The translations under genes and the position numbers were made by a program. From Acetoanaerobium noterae (GTDB lineage: Bacteria; Bacillota; Clostridia; Peptostreptococcales; Filifactoraceae): 64,000 nucleotides of DNA. Positions within the stretch are counted from its first letter, which is position 1, and each line of letters begins with the position of its first letter. Under the pieces are notes generated by a model. The model was given only the letters and a program-made list of their open reading frames with translations. It searched no databases and was not told the origin of the DNA. Where the stretch lies: NCBI RefSeq assembly GCF_900168025.1, contig NZ_FUYN01000007.1, positions 1 to 64,000 of the forward strand, written 5' to 3'. Shown here piece after piece: positions 46,724-55,770 of the stretch.

Positions 46724-47353
46724 ATGTCTAAAAAAGTATCAATGGCTGTTATTAGGAGACTGCCTAAATATCACAGATATTTGGCTGATCTTTTGGATAA
46801 GGAAGTGTACAGAATTTCATCTAAGGAGCTTAGTGAAATTATAGGGTTTACAGCTTCGCAAATCAGGCAAGATCTTAATAACTTTGGAGGATTTGGACAA
46901 CAAGGATACGGCTACAATGTAGAAGAGCTATATAATGAGCTAAGCAAAATTTTGGGACTTGATAAATCTTACAACACAATAATTCTAGGAGCAGGAAACT
47001 TAGGACAGGCTCTTGCTAATTACAGCGGCTTTAGAAGATCTGGCTTTAAAGTAAAAGCCCTATTTGACATCAACCCTAGATTAGTAGGAATCAAAATCCA
47101 AGACCTAGAAGTAATGGATGTAGAAAAAATGGAAGAGTTTATTAAGAAGGAAGATATCACTATAGCTGTGATTTGTACTCCTAAAGAAAAAGCTCAAGAA
47201 TCTGCCAACAAATTAATCGAGTACGGTATCAAAGGTATTTGGAATTTTGCACCTATGGATATCACTGTGCCAGAGAATATTAAGGTAGAGGAAGTAAATT
47301 TATCAGAAAGTTTATATGTGCTATCATATATGCTGAACGATGGTTTAATGTAA
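46724..47353 (+). CDS. rex: Redox-sensing transcriptional repressor Rex
   Basis: A 209-residue NADH/NAD+ sensor. N-terminal winged helix (AVIRRLPKYHRYLADLL, then SSKELSEIIGFTASQIRQDLNNFGGFGQQGYGYNV) and a Rossmann domain with GAGNLGQAL near residues 88-96. In anaerobes Rex represses fermentative and NADH-linked genes when NADH is low. The NADH-linked operon downstream is a natural candidate target. GGAGG precedes the ATG. Single gene, own promoter and terminator. Confidence 0.96.
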   Translation: MSKKVSMAVIRRLPKYHRYLADLLDKEVYRISSKELSEIIGFTASQIRQDLNNFGGFGQQGYGYNVEELYNELSKILGLDKSYNTIILGAGNLGQALANYSGFRRSGFKVKALFDINPRLVGIKIQDLEVMDVEKMEEFIKKEDITIAVICTPKEKAQESANKLIEYGIKGIWNFAPMDITVPENIKVEEVNLSESLYVLSYMLNDGLM

Positions 47354-47366
47354 CATACTATTAAAA

Positions 47367-47397
47367 CAAAAAAAGGACTCATTTGAGTCCTTTTTTT
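47367..47397 (+). terminator. Terminator of rex
   Basis: AAAAGGACTC (47371-47380), ATTT loop, GAGTCCTTTT (47385-47394), then more T. Strong and T-rich on both sides, so possibly bidirectional. Confidence 0.93.
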
Positions 47398-47406
47398 GTG
47401 CTGTGT

Positions 47407-47418
47407 ATTGTATACAAT
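47407..47418. promoter_or_regulatory. Perfect palindrome ATTGTATACAAT, possible operator
   Basis: A perfect 12-base palindrome fitting the TNGTNNACNA type bound by GntR-family regulators. It lies between the rex terminator and the NuoE gene, about 85 bases before an extended -10 TGATATACT at 47499-47507. Could be chance in AT-rich DNA. Confidence 0.35.
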
Positions 47419-47553
47419 GATAATTATAATCACTTAAATAACTTAACTTAAATTTTAATTTTCCTATAGAAATTCTATATAGCAATCATGGTTAAATATG
47501 ATATACTAAAGCTAGATATACCGTATTTAATTTATAGTAAGTGAGGTGTCGAT

Positions 47554-48081
47554 ATGGCATGCAATTGCAGCAATAAGGTAGAAGAAGTACGTGAGCTAGT
47601 GGATCTAAGCCTTATAGATCCGATTATCGAGAAATATGGTAAGGTTAAAGGCGCGACTATAACAATACTTCAAGGTGTTCAGGAAGAATATGGTTATATT
47701 CCGTCAGAGTCACTTACATATATTGCTCAAAAAACTGGTATGAAAGAAGCCAAGCTTTACGGAGTGGCAACTTTTTACACGCAGTTTAGAATGAATCCAG
47801 TCGGTAAAAATCTTATTTTGCTATGTCAAGGAACGGCTTGTCACGTTAACGGTGCAAGTACAATAGAAAAAGCTATATGCGAAGAACTTGGAATAACAGA
47901 AGGTGAAACGACCCCGGATAAAATATTTACATTTACTAACGTGGCCTGTCTAGGATGCTGTAGTTTGGCTCCTGTTATGATGATTAACGGGGAAACTTAT
48001 GCTAAGCTTACTCCAGAAAAGACAGTAGAGGTTCTTAGAAATTTAAGAAAAGAAGCCCAAGGCGAAATGGAGGGTAAATAA
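47554..48081 (+). CDS. nuoE: NuoE/HydC-like [2Fe-2S] subunit
   Basis: A 175-residue thioredoxin-like ferredoxin subunit of a NADH-oxidising complex. The four cluster ligands are visible: CQGTACHVNGA (C-x4-C) and, about 35 residues on, CLGCC. N-terminal helices precede (GKVKGATITILQGVQEEYGYIP). In bifurcating complexes this subunit passes electrons to or from the NuoF-like subunit. GTGAGGTG precedes the ATG. Immediately followed by the NuoF gene. Confidence 0.93.
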   Translation: MACNCSNKVEEVRELVDLSLIDPIIEKYGKVKGATITILQGVQEEYGYIPSESLTYIAQKTGMKEAKLYGVATFYTQFRMNPVGKNLILLCQGTACHVNGASTIEKAICEELGITEGETTPDKIFTFTNVACLGCCSLAPVMMINGETYAKLTPEKTVEVLRNLRKEAQGEMEGK

Positions 48082-49812
48082 ATGAAGGTTCTTGTTGGTG
48101 CAGGGAGCTGTGGTTTTGCAGCAGGAGCTCACAAAGTAATGGATGAGCTAGAGCAAATCAAAGACATACAGTTCGAATATGAAATCACTGGATGTATAGG
48201 GATGTGTCACCTAGAGCCAATCATGGAGATTCATGACAATGGCGAGATGTACAGATTTGTAAAGGTGATGGCTGAAGATGTACGCCCTATATTAGAAGAC
48301 TATAAAAATTTTGCTGATAAGATGATCAGTAAAATAGATTCTGAAGGATTAGAAAAGCAGCCGAGAGTAGTTCTTAGAAACTGCGGAGTTATCAATCCAG
48401 AATCAATCGACGATTACATAAACATCGGTGGGTATGAAGCTATAAAAAATTGCTACGAATCTAAATCGCAAGATGCAGTAATAGATGAAATAAAAAAATC
48501 AGGACTTAGAGGCCGTGGAGGAGCAGGGTTTCCTACATGGTTTAAATGGGATGCAGCAAAAAAATCAGCTGGACAAAAGAAATACGTAGTTTGTAATGCA
48601 GATGAAGGAGATCCAGGGGCATTTATGGACCGCTCTGTACTTGAGGGAGATCCACATAACCTAATAGAGGGTATGATGATTTGCGGATTTGCTATAGGAG
48701 CGGACGAAGGCGTTGTTTACGTGCGTGCAGAATATCCTTTGGCAATTCTAAGACTTCAAAAAGCCATAGAGGATGCAACTGAAAGAGGCTTTTTAGGAGA
48801 AAATATCTTTGGAATACCTGGAAGAAACTTTAGTCTAAGAATAAAAGCTGGAGCAGGAGCTTTCGTATGTGGTGAGGAAACAGCTCTTATTGCATCACTT
48901 GAGGGCGAAAGAGGAATGCCTAGACTTAAGCCGCCGTTCCCAGCTCAAAAGGGTTACTGGCAGCTACCTACAAATATAAACAACGTTGAGACTTTTGCTA
49001 ACGTACCTTGGATTATTAAAAACGGTGGGGAAGCGTTTGCAAAGTATGGAATAGAAACAAGTAGAGGAACAAAAGTATTTGCTCTTACTGGTAAGGTTAA
49101 AAAAGGTGGACTTGTTGAGGTTCCTATGGGCATCACTCTAAAAGAGATTATCTATGGAGTAGGTGGAGGAATAGTAGGAGACAGACCATTTAAAGCAGTA
49201 CAGCTAGGGGGACCATCTGGTGGATGTGTGCCTGCAGAGCTTATAGACACAAAAGTAGATTATGAATCAATTACTAAAACTGGAGCTATAGTAGGTTCTG
49301 GTGGAATGGTTGTAATGGATGATACTACTTGTATGGTCGATATGGCTAGATTTTTCCTAGATTTTACTTGCAAAGAATCTTGCGGTAAATGTACTTACTG
49401 CAGACTTGGAACAAAGCGTATGCTTGAGATTCTTGAGAGAATTACAGCAGGTGAAGGTAGAGAAGGCGATATAGAGCTACTTGAAGAGCTGAGCTACAAA
49501 GTTAAGGACGGTTCTTTATGCGGACTTGGACAAACAGCTCCAAATCCAGTTCTTACAACTATAAAATACTTTAGAAATGAATATGAAGACCATATATATA
49601 ATAAAACATGTACAGCAAAACAGTGCAGTGCATTAATTAAATATGTGATTGATCCTGAAAAATGCGTAGGGTGTACAGTGTGTGCTAAAGCCTGTCCAGT
49701 ATCTTGTATTTCTGGTGAAAGAAAAGAGCCTCATCTAATCAATCAAGATGCTTGTATTAAGTGTGGACAGTGTTACCAAAAATGTAAATTTGACGCAATC
49801 AGCGTTAACTAA
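48082..49812 (+). CDS. nuoF: NuoF/HydB-like NADH-binding flavoprotein
   Basis: A 576-residue FMN and NAD-binding subunit of the HydB type. N-terminal 2Fe-2S thioredoxin-like domain (GSCGFAAGAHK, CIGMCHLEP), NADH/FMN domain (GLRGRGGAGFPTWFKW, NADEGDPGAFMDRSVLEGDPH), 4Fe-4S motif SCGKCTYCRLGTKR, and a C-terminal 2[4Fe-4S] ferredoxin domain (CVGCTVCAKACPVSC, CIKCGQCYQKCKFDAI). This layout is that of electron-bifurcating hydrogenases, formate dehydrogenases and Stn-type transhydrogenases, not of respiratory complex I. Its stop overlaps the next ATG. Confidence 0.95.
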   Translation: MKVLVGAGSCGFAAGAHKVMDELEQIKDIQFEYEITGCIGMCHLEPIMEIHDNGEMYRFVKVMAEDVRPILEDYKNFADKMISKIDSEGLEKQPRVVLRNCGVINPESIDDYINIGGYEAIKNCYESKSQDAVIDEIKKSGLRGRGGAGFPTWFKWDAAKKSAGQKKYVVCNADEGDPGAFMDRSVLEGDPHNLIEGMMICGFAIGADEGVVYVRAEYPLAILRLQKAIEDATERGFLGENIFGIPGRNFSLRIKAGAGAFVCGEETALIASLEGERGMPRLKPPFPAQKGYWQLPTNINNVETFANVPWIIKNGGEAFAKYGIETSRGTKVFALTGKVKKGGLVEVPMGITLKEIIYGVGGGIVGDRPFKAVQLGGPSGGCVPAELIDTKVDYESITKTGAIVGSGGMVVMDDTTCMVDMARFFLDFTCKESCGKCTYCRLGTKRMLEILERITAGEGREGDIELLEELSYKVKDGSLCGLGQTAPNPVLTTIKYFRNEYEDHIYNKTCTAKQCSALIKYVIDPEKCVGCTVCAKACPVSCISGERKEPHLINQDACIKCGQCYQKCKFDAISVN

Positions 49813-49832
49813 TGAGCGAAAGGAATGAGAAT

Positions 49833-52800
49833 ATGCCTCATATCAGAGTTAATATAGATGGGAGAGAAATAAAAACCTATCCTGGGCACACAATTCTAGA
49901 GGTTGCTAAGCAAAATCAAATAGAAATCCCTACATTGTGCCACGATGAAAAAATTAAAAACTATGGTTCCTGTGGAATCTGTGTAGTAGAAGTTGAAGGA
50001 AATCCTAGACTTGTTCGTTCATGCTCTACTGAAATAGCTGACGGCATGGTAATCAGAACAAATACTCCTAGAATAGTAGAAAGTAGAACTACTACTTTAG
50101 AGCTTTTACTTTCAGATCATACTGGAGACTGTAAAGCTCCATGTACTCATGGATGTCCTGGACATGTAGACGTACAAGGTTATGTTGGACTTATAGCAAA
50201 CAAGCAGTACGAAGAAGCAATCAAGCTTATCAAAAAAGAGCTGCCACTTCCTGCAAGTATAGGAAGAGTGTGTCCTCACCCATGCCAGACTGCATGTAGA
50301 AGAGGCATAGTAGATGACTCTGTGTCTATAGCTTGGCTAAAATACTTTGCGGCTGATATAGATTTGGCTAAAGATGAGCCGTTTATGCCTGAAATCAAAC
50401 CAGATACAGGTAAGTCTATCGCTATAATAGGCGGGGGACCAAGTGGTCTATCTGCTGCTTACTATCTTAGATCTCAAGGCCACAGCGTAACTATTTACGA
50501 AGCAATGCCTGAGTTTGGAGGTATGCTAAAATACGGTATCCCTCTATATCGTCTTCCAAAAGAAGTGCTATTATCAGAGATAGATATCATAAGAAACATG
50601 GGAGTAGAGCTTAAGCCTAATGTTCGTATAGGTAAAGACGTGTCTCTTTCTTACTTAAGAGAAAAATATGATGCAGTTTATGTAGGTATAGGTGCATGGA
50701 CAAGTACAAAACTGGATTGTCCAGGTCAGGATTTAGATGGAGTTATAGGAGGAATTAAATTCCTTACGAACTTCGCAATAAACACACCTATCAAAACAGG
50801 AGATAGAATTGCAGTTATTGGCGGCGGAAATACAGCTATGGATGCTGCAAGAACTTCAATAAGATTAGGTGCTAAAGAAGTTTATGTAATATATAGAAGA
50901 ACCAAAGAGGATATGCCGGCAGTTGACGTTGAGATAGTAGAAGCTGAAGAAGAAGGTATCACATTCAAATTCCTTCTTAACCCAATAGAGTTCATCGGAG
51001 ATGAAAATGGCAGAGTGAAGCAAATCAGACTTCAAAAGATGGAAGTAGTTGGAGGAGGAGCAGACGGACGTAAGAAAGTCGTTCCTGTAGAAGGCGAAGA
51101 AGAAATCCTAGATGTAGATTCAGTAATTATGTCCATTGGTCAAAGATTAAAAGGCGACGGCTTTGAAGAGCTGGAGCTGAATAAAGGTGGAAATATAGTA
51201 AGCGACCCTGAAACCTTCATGACTAACCTAGAGGGAGTATTTGCAGGTGGAGATGCTACTAATAAAGGAGCTGCTATTGCTATTCAGGCTATAGCTGATG
51301 GAAAATACGCAGCTAGAGTAATGGATTCATATTTAAAAGGAAACCTTATTCCTCACAAAGAACCGTTCTTTGTAAAAAGAGATGATATAACAGCTGACAG
51401 CTTCCCAGAGGTAGTAAGACAAGGCAGAACTCATATGGGACATGAAGCACCTGAGCTTAGAAGAAATAACTTTGAAGAAGTGGTGCATGGCTTTACTGAG
51501 CAAGAAGCTATAACTGAGGCTACTAGATGTCTAGAGTGCGGCTGCCACGATTACTTTGAATGTGATTTAATCCGTCATTCTCAGGAATACGATGTTAAGC
51601 CTGAAAGATTTGCGGGAGAAATGCACAAGCGTCTGGATGAAGACAACCATCCATTTATCAAGCGTGACCCTAACAAATGTATCCTTTGCGGACAGTGTGT
51701 TCGTATTTGTGATGAGGTAATGGATAACACAGCTCTTGGACTAGTAAGCAGAGGCTTTGACACTATAGTTAAGCCAGCTCTTGAAAAGAACTTAAGAGAA
51801 ACTGATTGTATCTCTTGTGGACAGTGTATCAGCGTTTGTCCTACTGGTGCTCTAATGGAAAGAGTTCCTGTACACAAGCCAGTTCCTGTTAGAACAACTC
51901 ATACAAATTCAGCATGCTCAGCGTGCTCAGTAGGCTGTAACCTAGATTTAGAAAGTAGAGGAAGCTTACTTCTTAGATCTCTTCCTACTAGAGAAGAAAG
52001 TGTAAACAACGGACTGCTTTGTTCAAAAGGTCGTTTTGGATTTGCTTCTTATCTAGGCGAAGGAAGAATTACTAAGCCACTTATAAGACAAAATGGTGAA
52101 TTAGTAGAAACTACTTTTGAAGAAGCTATACTTTATGTAGCTAGAAGAGCTCAAAGTATATCACTACTATATGGAGCTAACTCTATGGGACTTAGCATCA
52201 GTGGAAGATATACAAATGAAGAAATTTTCATGGCTAAGAAATTCGCAAAAGAAATACTTGGAACTGAGCAAATATTCTCATTTGGAGCTAAAAGAAGTGG
52301 CTTAAAAGACAGCCTGCCATATGATGCATCTCCAAATCTAATAGAAGAGCTATCTAATACTAACTTTATCATGGCTATAGGTGGAGATTTCGAAAGAGAT
52401 TACACAATAGCGGCACTTAAGATTAAAGAAGCAGTAGGTAAAGGCGCTCACTTAATTCATGTAAATAATGCTAAAAATAAACTGGATGATTGGGCTCAAA
52501 AGAGTATAATTACTGACAGTAGCTTTGAAATGTTAAAGCAAATTGCTAAGTACCTAGCTGACAACAGCCAAAATGCTATAAATGCACAGGGCATGGAAGA
52601 ACTAAAAGCATATCTTGACAAGGTAGTAGTATCAGATGAGGCTACTGAGATTGCTTCTATGTACCTAAAAGCTAAGAAAGCTATGATAGTATACGACAGT
52701 GTTCATGTTACAGCTGATGCAGAAAGATTGATTTCTGCAATAGTAATGCTATCTGGACACATTGGTTCTGCAAGAGAAGGCTTTATAAAGCTTAGACCAT

Positions 52801-53399
52801 ATGCAAACAGCCAAGGTCTTGTGGATATGGGTATTAGTATTGACAGCGAAGCCAAGCTTGAACTTGTTAAAGACAATTCAATAAAAGGTCTTATGGTATT
52901 TGGGGAAAACATCAGTCCTGAGGAAGTTTCAGCAGTAGAGTTCCTTATGGTTCATGATACTCATATGACTGACCTAGCTAAAATAGCTGATGTGGTAATC
53001 CCTGCGGCTGTTATGGTGGAATCTGATGGAACTATAACTTCTGCAGAAAGAAGAATCCAAAGAGTATCAGCTGCTATAAAGCCAGCAACTGGTTTATCAA
53101 ACTGGGAAGTTCTAAAGAGACTTATGAATACCTATAGCACAAACTGCAAGTATGCTAGTGTAGACGAAATTACAAGAGACTTAAGTCTTGAAATTTCAGG
53201 ATATCATGGATTACTAGAAAATCTTGATAAGCCTGTATTCTGGCCTATCAACGAATCACCTCAGCTATACAGTAGAGCAATGCTGGAAGCACAGGCTAAA
53301 TACAGCTTGCCTCAATCAGAAATACTTTATGCTGAAAATGTAGAAACAAATTATCATAGAACTTTATTCAATGATTTTTTAGCTAATAAGAACCTATAA
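49833..53399 (+). CDS. Fusion of [2Fe-2S], NfnB/GltD-like, ferredoxin and NuoG-like domains
   Basis: A protein of about 1188 residues. Order: N-terminal 2Fe-2S domain (four cysteines in C-x10-C-x2-C-x13-C); GltD/NfnB module with two dinucleotide folds (IAIIGGGPSGLSAAYYL and IAVIGGGNTAMDAART, plus VFAGGDATNKGAA) likely to bind FAD and NADPH; LECGCHDYFEC; two 4Fe-4S motifs (CILCGQCVRIC, CISCGQCISVCP); a further cluster site (CSACSVGC...CSKGRFGF); and a molybdopterin-oxidoreductase-like C-terminal 450 residues lacking the Cys/Sec of formate dehydrogenase, as in NuoG. With NuoE/NuoF it should make an NADH/NADPH/ferredoxin enzyme. ATG 49833 is preferred for AAAGGA; ATG 49812 overlaps the upstream stop. 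Confidence 0.88.
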   Translation: MPHIRVNIDGREIKTYPGHTILEVAKQNQIEIPTLCHDEKIKNYGSCGICVVEVEGNPRLVRSCSTEIADGMVIRTNTPRIVESRTTTLELLLSDHTGDCKAPCTHGCPGHVDVQGYVGLIANKQYEEAIKLIKKELPLPASIGRVCPHPCQTACRRGIVDDSVSIAWLKYFAADIDLAKDEPFMPEIKPDTGKSIAIIGGGPSGLSAAYYLRSQGHSVTIYEAMPEFGGMLKYGIPLYRLPKEVLLSEIDIIRNMGVELKPNVRIGKDVSLSYLREKYDAVYVGIGAWTSTKLDCPGQDLDGVIGGIKFLTNFAINTPIKTGDRIAVIGGGNTAMDAARTSIRLGAKEVYVIYRRTKEDMPAVDVEIVEAEEEGITFKFLLNPIEFIGDENGRVKQIRLQKMEVVGGGADGRKKVVPVEGEEEILDVDSVIMSIGQRLKGDGFEELELNKGGNIVSDPETFMTNLEGVFAGGDATNKGAAIAIQAIADGKYAARVMDSYLKGNLIPHKEPFFVKRDDITADSFPEVVRQGRTHMGHEAPELRRNNFEEVVHGFTEQEAITEATRCLECGCHDYFECDLIRHSQEYDVKPERFAGEMHKRLDEDNHPFIKRDPNKCILCGQCVRICDEVMDNTALGLVSRGFDTIVKPALEKNLRETDCISCGQCISVCPTGALMERVPVHKPVPVRTTHTNSACSACSVGCNLDLESRGSLLLRSLPTREESVNNGLLCSKGRFGFASYLGEGRITKPLIRQNGELVETTFEEAILYVARRAQSISLLYGANSMGLSISGRYTNEEIFMAKKFAKEILGTEQIFSFGAKRSGLKDSLPYDASPNLIEELSNTNFIMAIGGDFERDYTIAALKIKEAVGKGAHLIHVNNAKNKLDDWAQKSIITDSSFEMLKQIAKYLADNSQNAINAQGMEELKAYLDKVVVSDEATEIASMYLKAKKAMIVYDSVHVTADAERLISAIVMLSGHIGSAREGFIKLRPYANSQGLVDMGISIDSEAKLELVKDNSIKGLMVFGENISPEEVSAVEFLMVHDTHMTDLAKIADVVIPAAVMVESDGTITSAERRIQRVSAAIKPATGLSNWEVLKRLMNTYSTNCKYASVDEITRDLSLEISGYHGLLENLDKPVFWPINESPQLYSRAMLEAQAKYSLPQSEILYAENVETNYHRTLFNDFLANKNL

Positions 53400-53450
53400 A
53401 ATAAGAACTTCCATATAAACAACAAGATTAAGACCGAATTTCTATATAAA

Positions 53451-53491
53451 TGAAAAAAAGGAGCCTGTTTAAAAAACAGCTCCTTTTTTTA
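53451..53491 (+). terminator. Terminator of the NuoE-NuoF-Nfn operon
   Basis: AAAAAGGAGC and CTGTTT pair with AAACAG and CTCCTTTTT around a short A loop, then a T run. Fifty bases after the stop. Confidence 0.9.
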
Positions 53492-53539
53492 CAAAAATTT
53501 CTTATAGGATATTTATTCTAAAATTACTATGTATTTACA

Positions 53540-53573
53540 ATAAAAAAGCACAGGCAATTCGCCTGTGCTTTAG
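53540..53573 (-). terminator. Terminator of gdhA (minus strand)
   Basis: AAGCACAGGC (53546-53555) pairs with GCCTGTGCTT (53561-53570). On the minus strand the stem is followed by a T run, matching the direction of gdhA. Confidence 0.9.
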
Positions 53574-53606
53574 AAATTCAATTATGAATTAATTATTAAT
53601 TAATTA

Positions 53607-54953
53607 TTAATAATCTCCTTGTTGTACCATAGCATCTGCTACTTTAACAAAACCAGCGATGTTAGCTCCAGCAACAAGATTATATCCGAATCCAAACTCT
53701 TCAGCTGCTGTAGCTGCGTTGTTATGGATGTTAATCATGATTTGATGTAATTTAGCGTCAACTTCTTCTGCAGTCCAGCTATATCTCATTGAGTTTTGAG
53801 ACATTTCTAGAGCTGAAGTAGCAACTCCACCAGCGTTAGCCGCTTTAGCAGGTCCGATAAGAACTCCTTTTTCTTGTAGGAAAGTAAGAGCCTCGTTAGT
53901 AGTAGGCATGTTAGCACCTTCAACTAGGAATTTGATTCCGTTGTCAACGATTAGTTTAGCATGCTCTAAGTGAATATCATTTTGAGTTGCACAAGGCATG
54001 ATGATATCAACTTTTTGTCCCCAAGGTTTTTGTCCTGGGAAGAACTCAGCGCCAAACTTGTCAGCGTAATCTTGAACTTTATCTCTACCAGAGTTTCTCA
54101 TTTCTACCATGAAATTGATTTTCTCATCAGTAGTAACACCATCTTTATCGTAGATGTATCCATCTGGACCAGAAAGAGTAACAACTTTTCCGCCTAGATC
54201 TCTAACTTTGATACATGCTCCCCAAGCAACGTTTCCGAAACCTGAAACAGCAACAGTTTTTCCTTCGAAGTTCATTCCTTCGTGCTTTAACATTTCGTTA
54301 GCGAAGTAAGTAACTCCAAATCCTGTAGCTTCTGGTCTGATTAGAGAACCACCGTAAGATAAGCCTTTTCCAGTAAGAACGCCGTTTTCGAAAGCTCCAC
54401 GGATTCTTCTGTATTGTCCGTACATGTATCCAACTTCTCTTCCACCAACTCCGATGTCTCCAGCTGGAACGTCTACATCTGGTCCGATGTGTCTGTATAG
54501 CTCAGTCATGAAGCTTTGGCAGAAACGCATAATTTCAGCATCTGATTTTCCTCTTGGGTCGAAGTCAGCTCCACCTTTTCCTCCACCTATTGGAAGTCCA
54601 GTAAGTGAGTTCTTGAAGATTTGCTCGAAACCAAGGAATTTAATGATTCCTATGTAAACAGTGTGATGGAAACGGATTCCACCTTTGTAAGGTCCGATAG
54701 CTCCGTTAAATTGTACTCTGTAACCTCTGTTAACTTGAATAGTTCCATTGTCATCTACCCAAGGTACTCTGAACATGATTTGTCTTTCAGGCTCAGCCAT
54801 TCTCTCAAGAATATTAGCTTTAACCCACTCAGGTCTTTTTGCAAGTACTGGCTCAAGAGAAACAAAAACCTCTTCTACTGCTTGTAGGAATTCAGGTTCA
54901 TGTGCGTTTCTAGCTTTAACCTTTTCGAAAACATCATTAATATACTGTTTCAT
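53607..54953 (-). CDS. gdhA: Glutamate dehydrogenase, hexameric type
   Basis: A 448-residue NAD(P)-dependent glutamate dehydrogenase linking glutamate and 2-oxoglutarate. Signatures: GGIRFHHTV, LPIGGGKGGADFDPRGKSDAEIMRF with the catalytic lysine, PAGDIGVGGREVG, and the Rossmann segment VAVSGFGNVAWG. ATG 54953 is chosen for GGAGGAGA at good spacing; the open frame continues upstream 33 codons without a better start. Cofactor choice cannot be settled by eye. Convergent with the bifurcating operon, well codon-optimised, probably highly expressed in amino-acid fermentation. Confidence 0.97.
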   Translation of the reverse strand: MKQYINDVFEKVKARNAHEPEFLQAVEEVFVSLEPVLAKRPEWVKANILERMAEPERQIMFRVPWVDDNGTIQVNRGYRVQFNGAIGPYKGGIRFHHTVYIGIIKFLGFEQIFKNSLTGLPIGGGKGGADFDPRGKSDAEIMRFCQSFMTELYRHIGPDVDVPAGDIGVGGREVGYMYGQYRRIRGAFENGVLTGKGLSYGGSLIRPEATGFGVTYFANEMLKHEGMNFEGKTVAVSGFGNVAWGACIKVRDLGGKVVTLSGPDGYIYDKDGVTTDEKINFMVEMRNSGRDKVQDYADKFGAEFFPGQKPWGQKVDIIMPCATQNDIHLEHAKLIVDNGIKFLVEGANMPTTNEALTFLQEKGVLIGPAKAANAGGVATSALEMSQNSMRYSWTAEEVDAKLHQIMINIHNNAATAAEEFGFGYNLVAGANIAGFVKVADAMVQQGDY

Positions 54954-55063
54954 TCCGATCTCTCCTCCATTTATTAAAGTATTATCATAAAGATAAATTT
55001 TTAAAGAGTGACACTTATAGCCACAAGAAGTTAATATATAACGTTTTCCCACTCTTGACTTAG

Positions 55064-55092
55064 ATTATAACATATAGGATATGTATTTGTAA
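55064..55092 (-). promoter_or_regulatory. Sigma-A promoter of gdhA
   Basis: Minus strand: TTACAA (55087-55092), 17-base spacer, perfect TATAAT (55064-55069). It gives a leader of about 105 bases for gdhA. Confidence 0.7.
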
Positions 55093-55423
55093 CAGCTTTT
55101 TAAAAGAATTTCTTCACCATATTGGGTTTGTGAATAAAGAAATTGCAGACTATTCAGTTAGTTAAATATTCAAAATATACAGCTGAATTAGATAAACATA
55201 CTTTACTTAAATGTATGACACTTTCAGATTGAATATGAGTCATATAAAAACATAGATATGTATAAAAATTATACGTTATTGCAAGTTTTATAAATTTTTC
55301 CTTCACTAATCCTATAAATTTAATATGGATTTAATTAATTTATTTCAAAACATAGTCGCACAATTGAAACTTTTTATCGATAATCGTCACTCAAATGAGA
55401 AAAATTATCGCTAGAATACAGTA

Positions 55424-55452
55424 TTTACAGACATTATAAGGCATGATATAAT
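55424..55452 (+). promoter_or_regulatory. Sigma-A promoter of the ferredoxin gene
   Basis: TTTACA (55424-55429), 17-base spacer, perfect TATAAT (55447-55452), about 47 bases before the ferredoxin ATG. Confidence 0.75.
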
Positions 55453-55498
55453 CAACCTAAGTTAATTATTCTAGAGAAAATTGAAGGAGGAATTTAAT

Positions 55499-55669
55499 AT
55501 GGCATACGTAATAAATGATTCTTGTATCAGCTGTGGAGCTTGCGAGCCAGAGTGCCCAGTAAACGCAATTACTGCAGGAGATGACAAATATGTTATCGAT
55601 GCAGCTACATGTATCGACTGTGGAGCATGTGCAGGTGTTTGTCCAGTTGACGCTCCTCAACCAGAGTAA
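55499..55669 (+). CDS. Clostridial 2[4Fe-4S] ferredoxin
   Basis: A 56-residue ferredoxin, the low-potential electron carrier of the cytoplasm. Both cluster motifs are canonical: CISCGACEPECP and CIDCGACAGVCP, in the usual tandem. ATG 55499 follows AAGGAGG; an upstream in-frame start at 55481 would contain that site. Single gene with its own promoter and terminator. Likely partner of the bifurcating enzyme. Confidence 0.97.
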   Translation: MAYVINDSCISCGACEPECPVNAITAGDDKYVIDAATCIDCGACAGVCPVDAPQPE

Positions 55670-55679
55670 TATTGTTACA

Positions 55680-55710
55680 TAACGAGGTCTTAGACCTCGT
55701 TTTTTTTTGT
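55680..55710 (+). terminator. Terminator of the ferredoxin gene
   Basis: AACGAGGTC (55681-55689), TTA loop, GACCTCGTT (55693-55701), then eight T. Twelve bases after the stop. Confidence 0.95.
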
Positions 55711-55770
55711 TTATTTTTATTCATAATGGGGTAAGTAAAGGTTAGATGAATAATAATGAGGTGATATGAA

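Larger units (their letters stand above)
54954..55498. other. Divergent intergenic region between gdhA and ferredoxin
   Basis: About 545 bases, AT-rich, holding one promoter for each flanking gene (described separately). The middle 300 bases show no ORF, known RNA or terminator; they may be long leaders or contain unrecognised regulatory sites. Confidence 0.6.

Noticed and set aside
49833-53399. Iron hydrogenase or formate dehydrogenase catalytic subunit
   Set aside because: No H-cluster cysteine motifs of HydA, and no Cys or Sec at the molybdenum-ligand position of FdhA. The N-terminal part is GltD/NfnB-like.
54424-54990. Several overlapping plus-strand ORFs antisense to gdhA
   Set aside because: They mirror the biased codons of gdhA, have no ribosome sites and no family resemblance.
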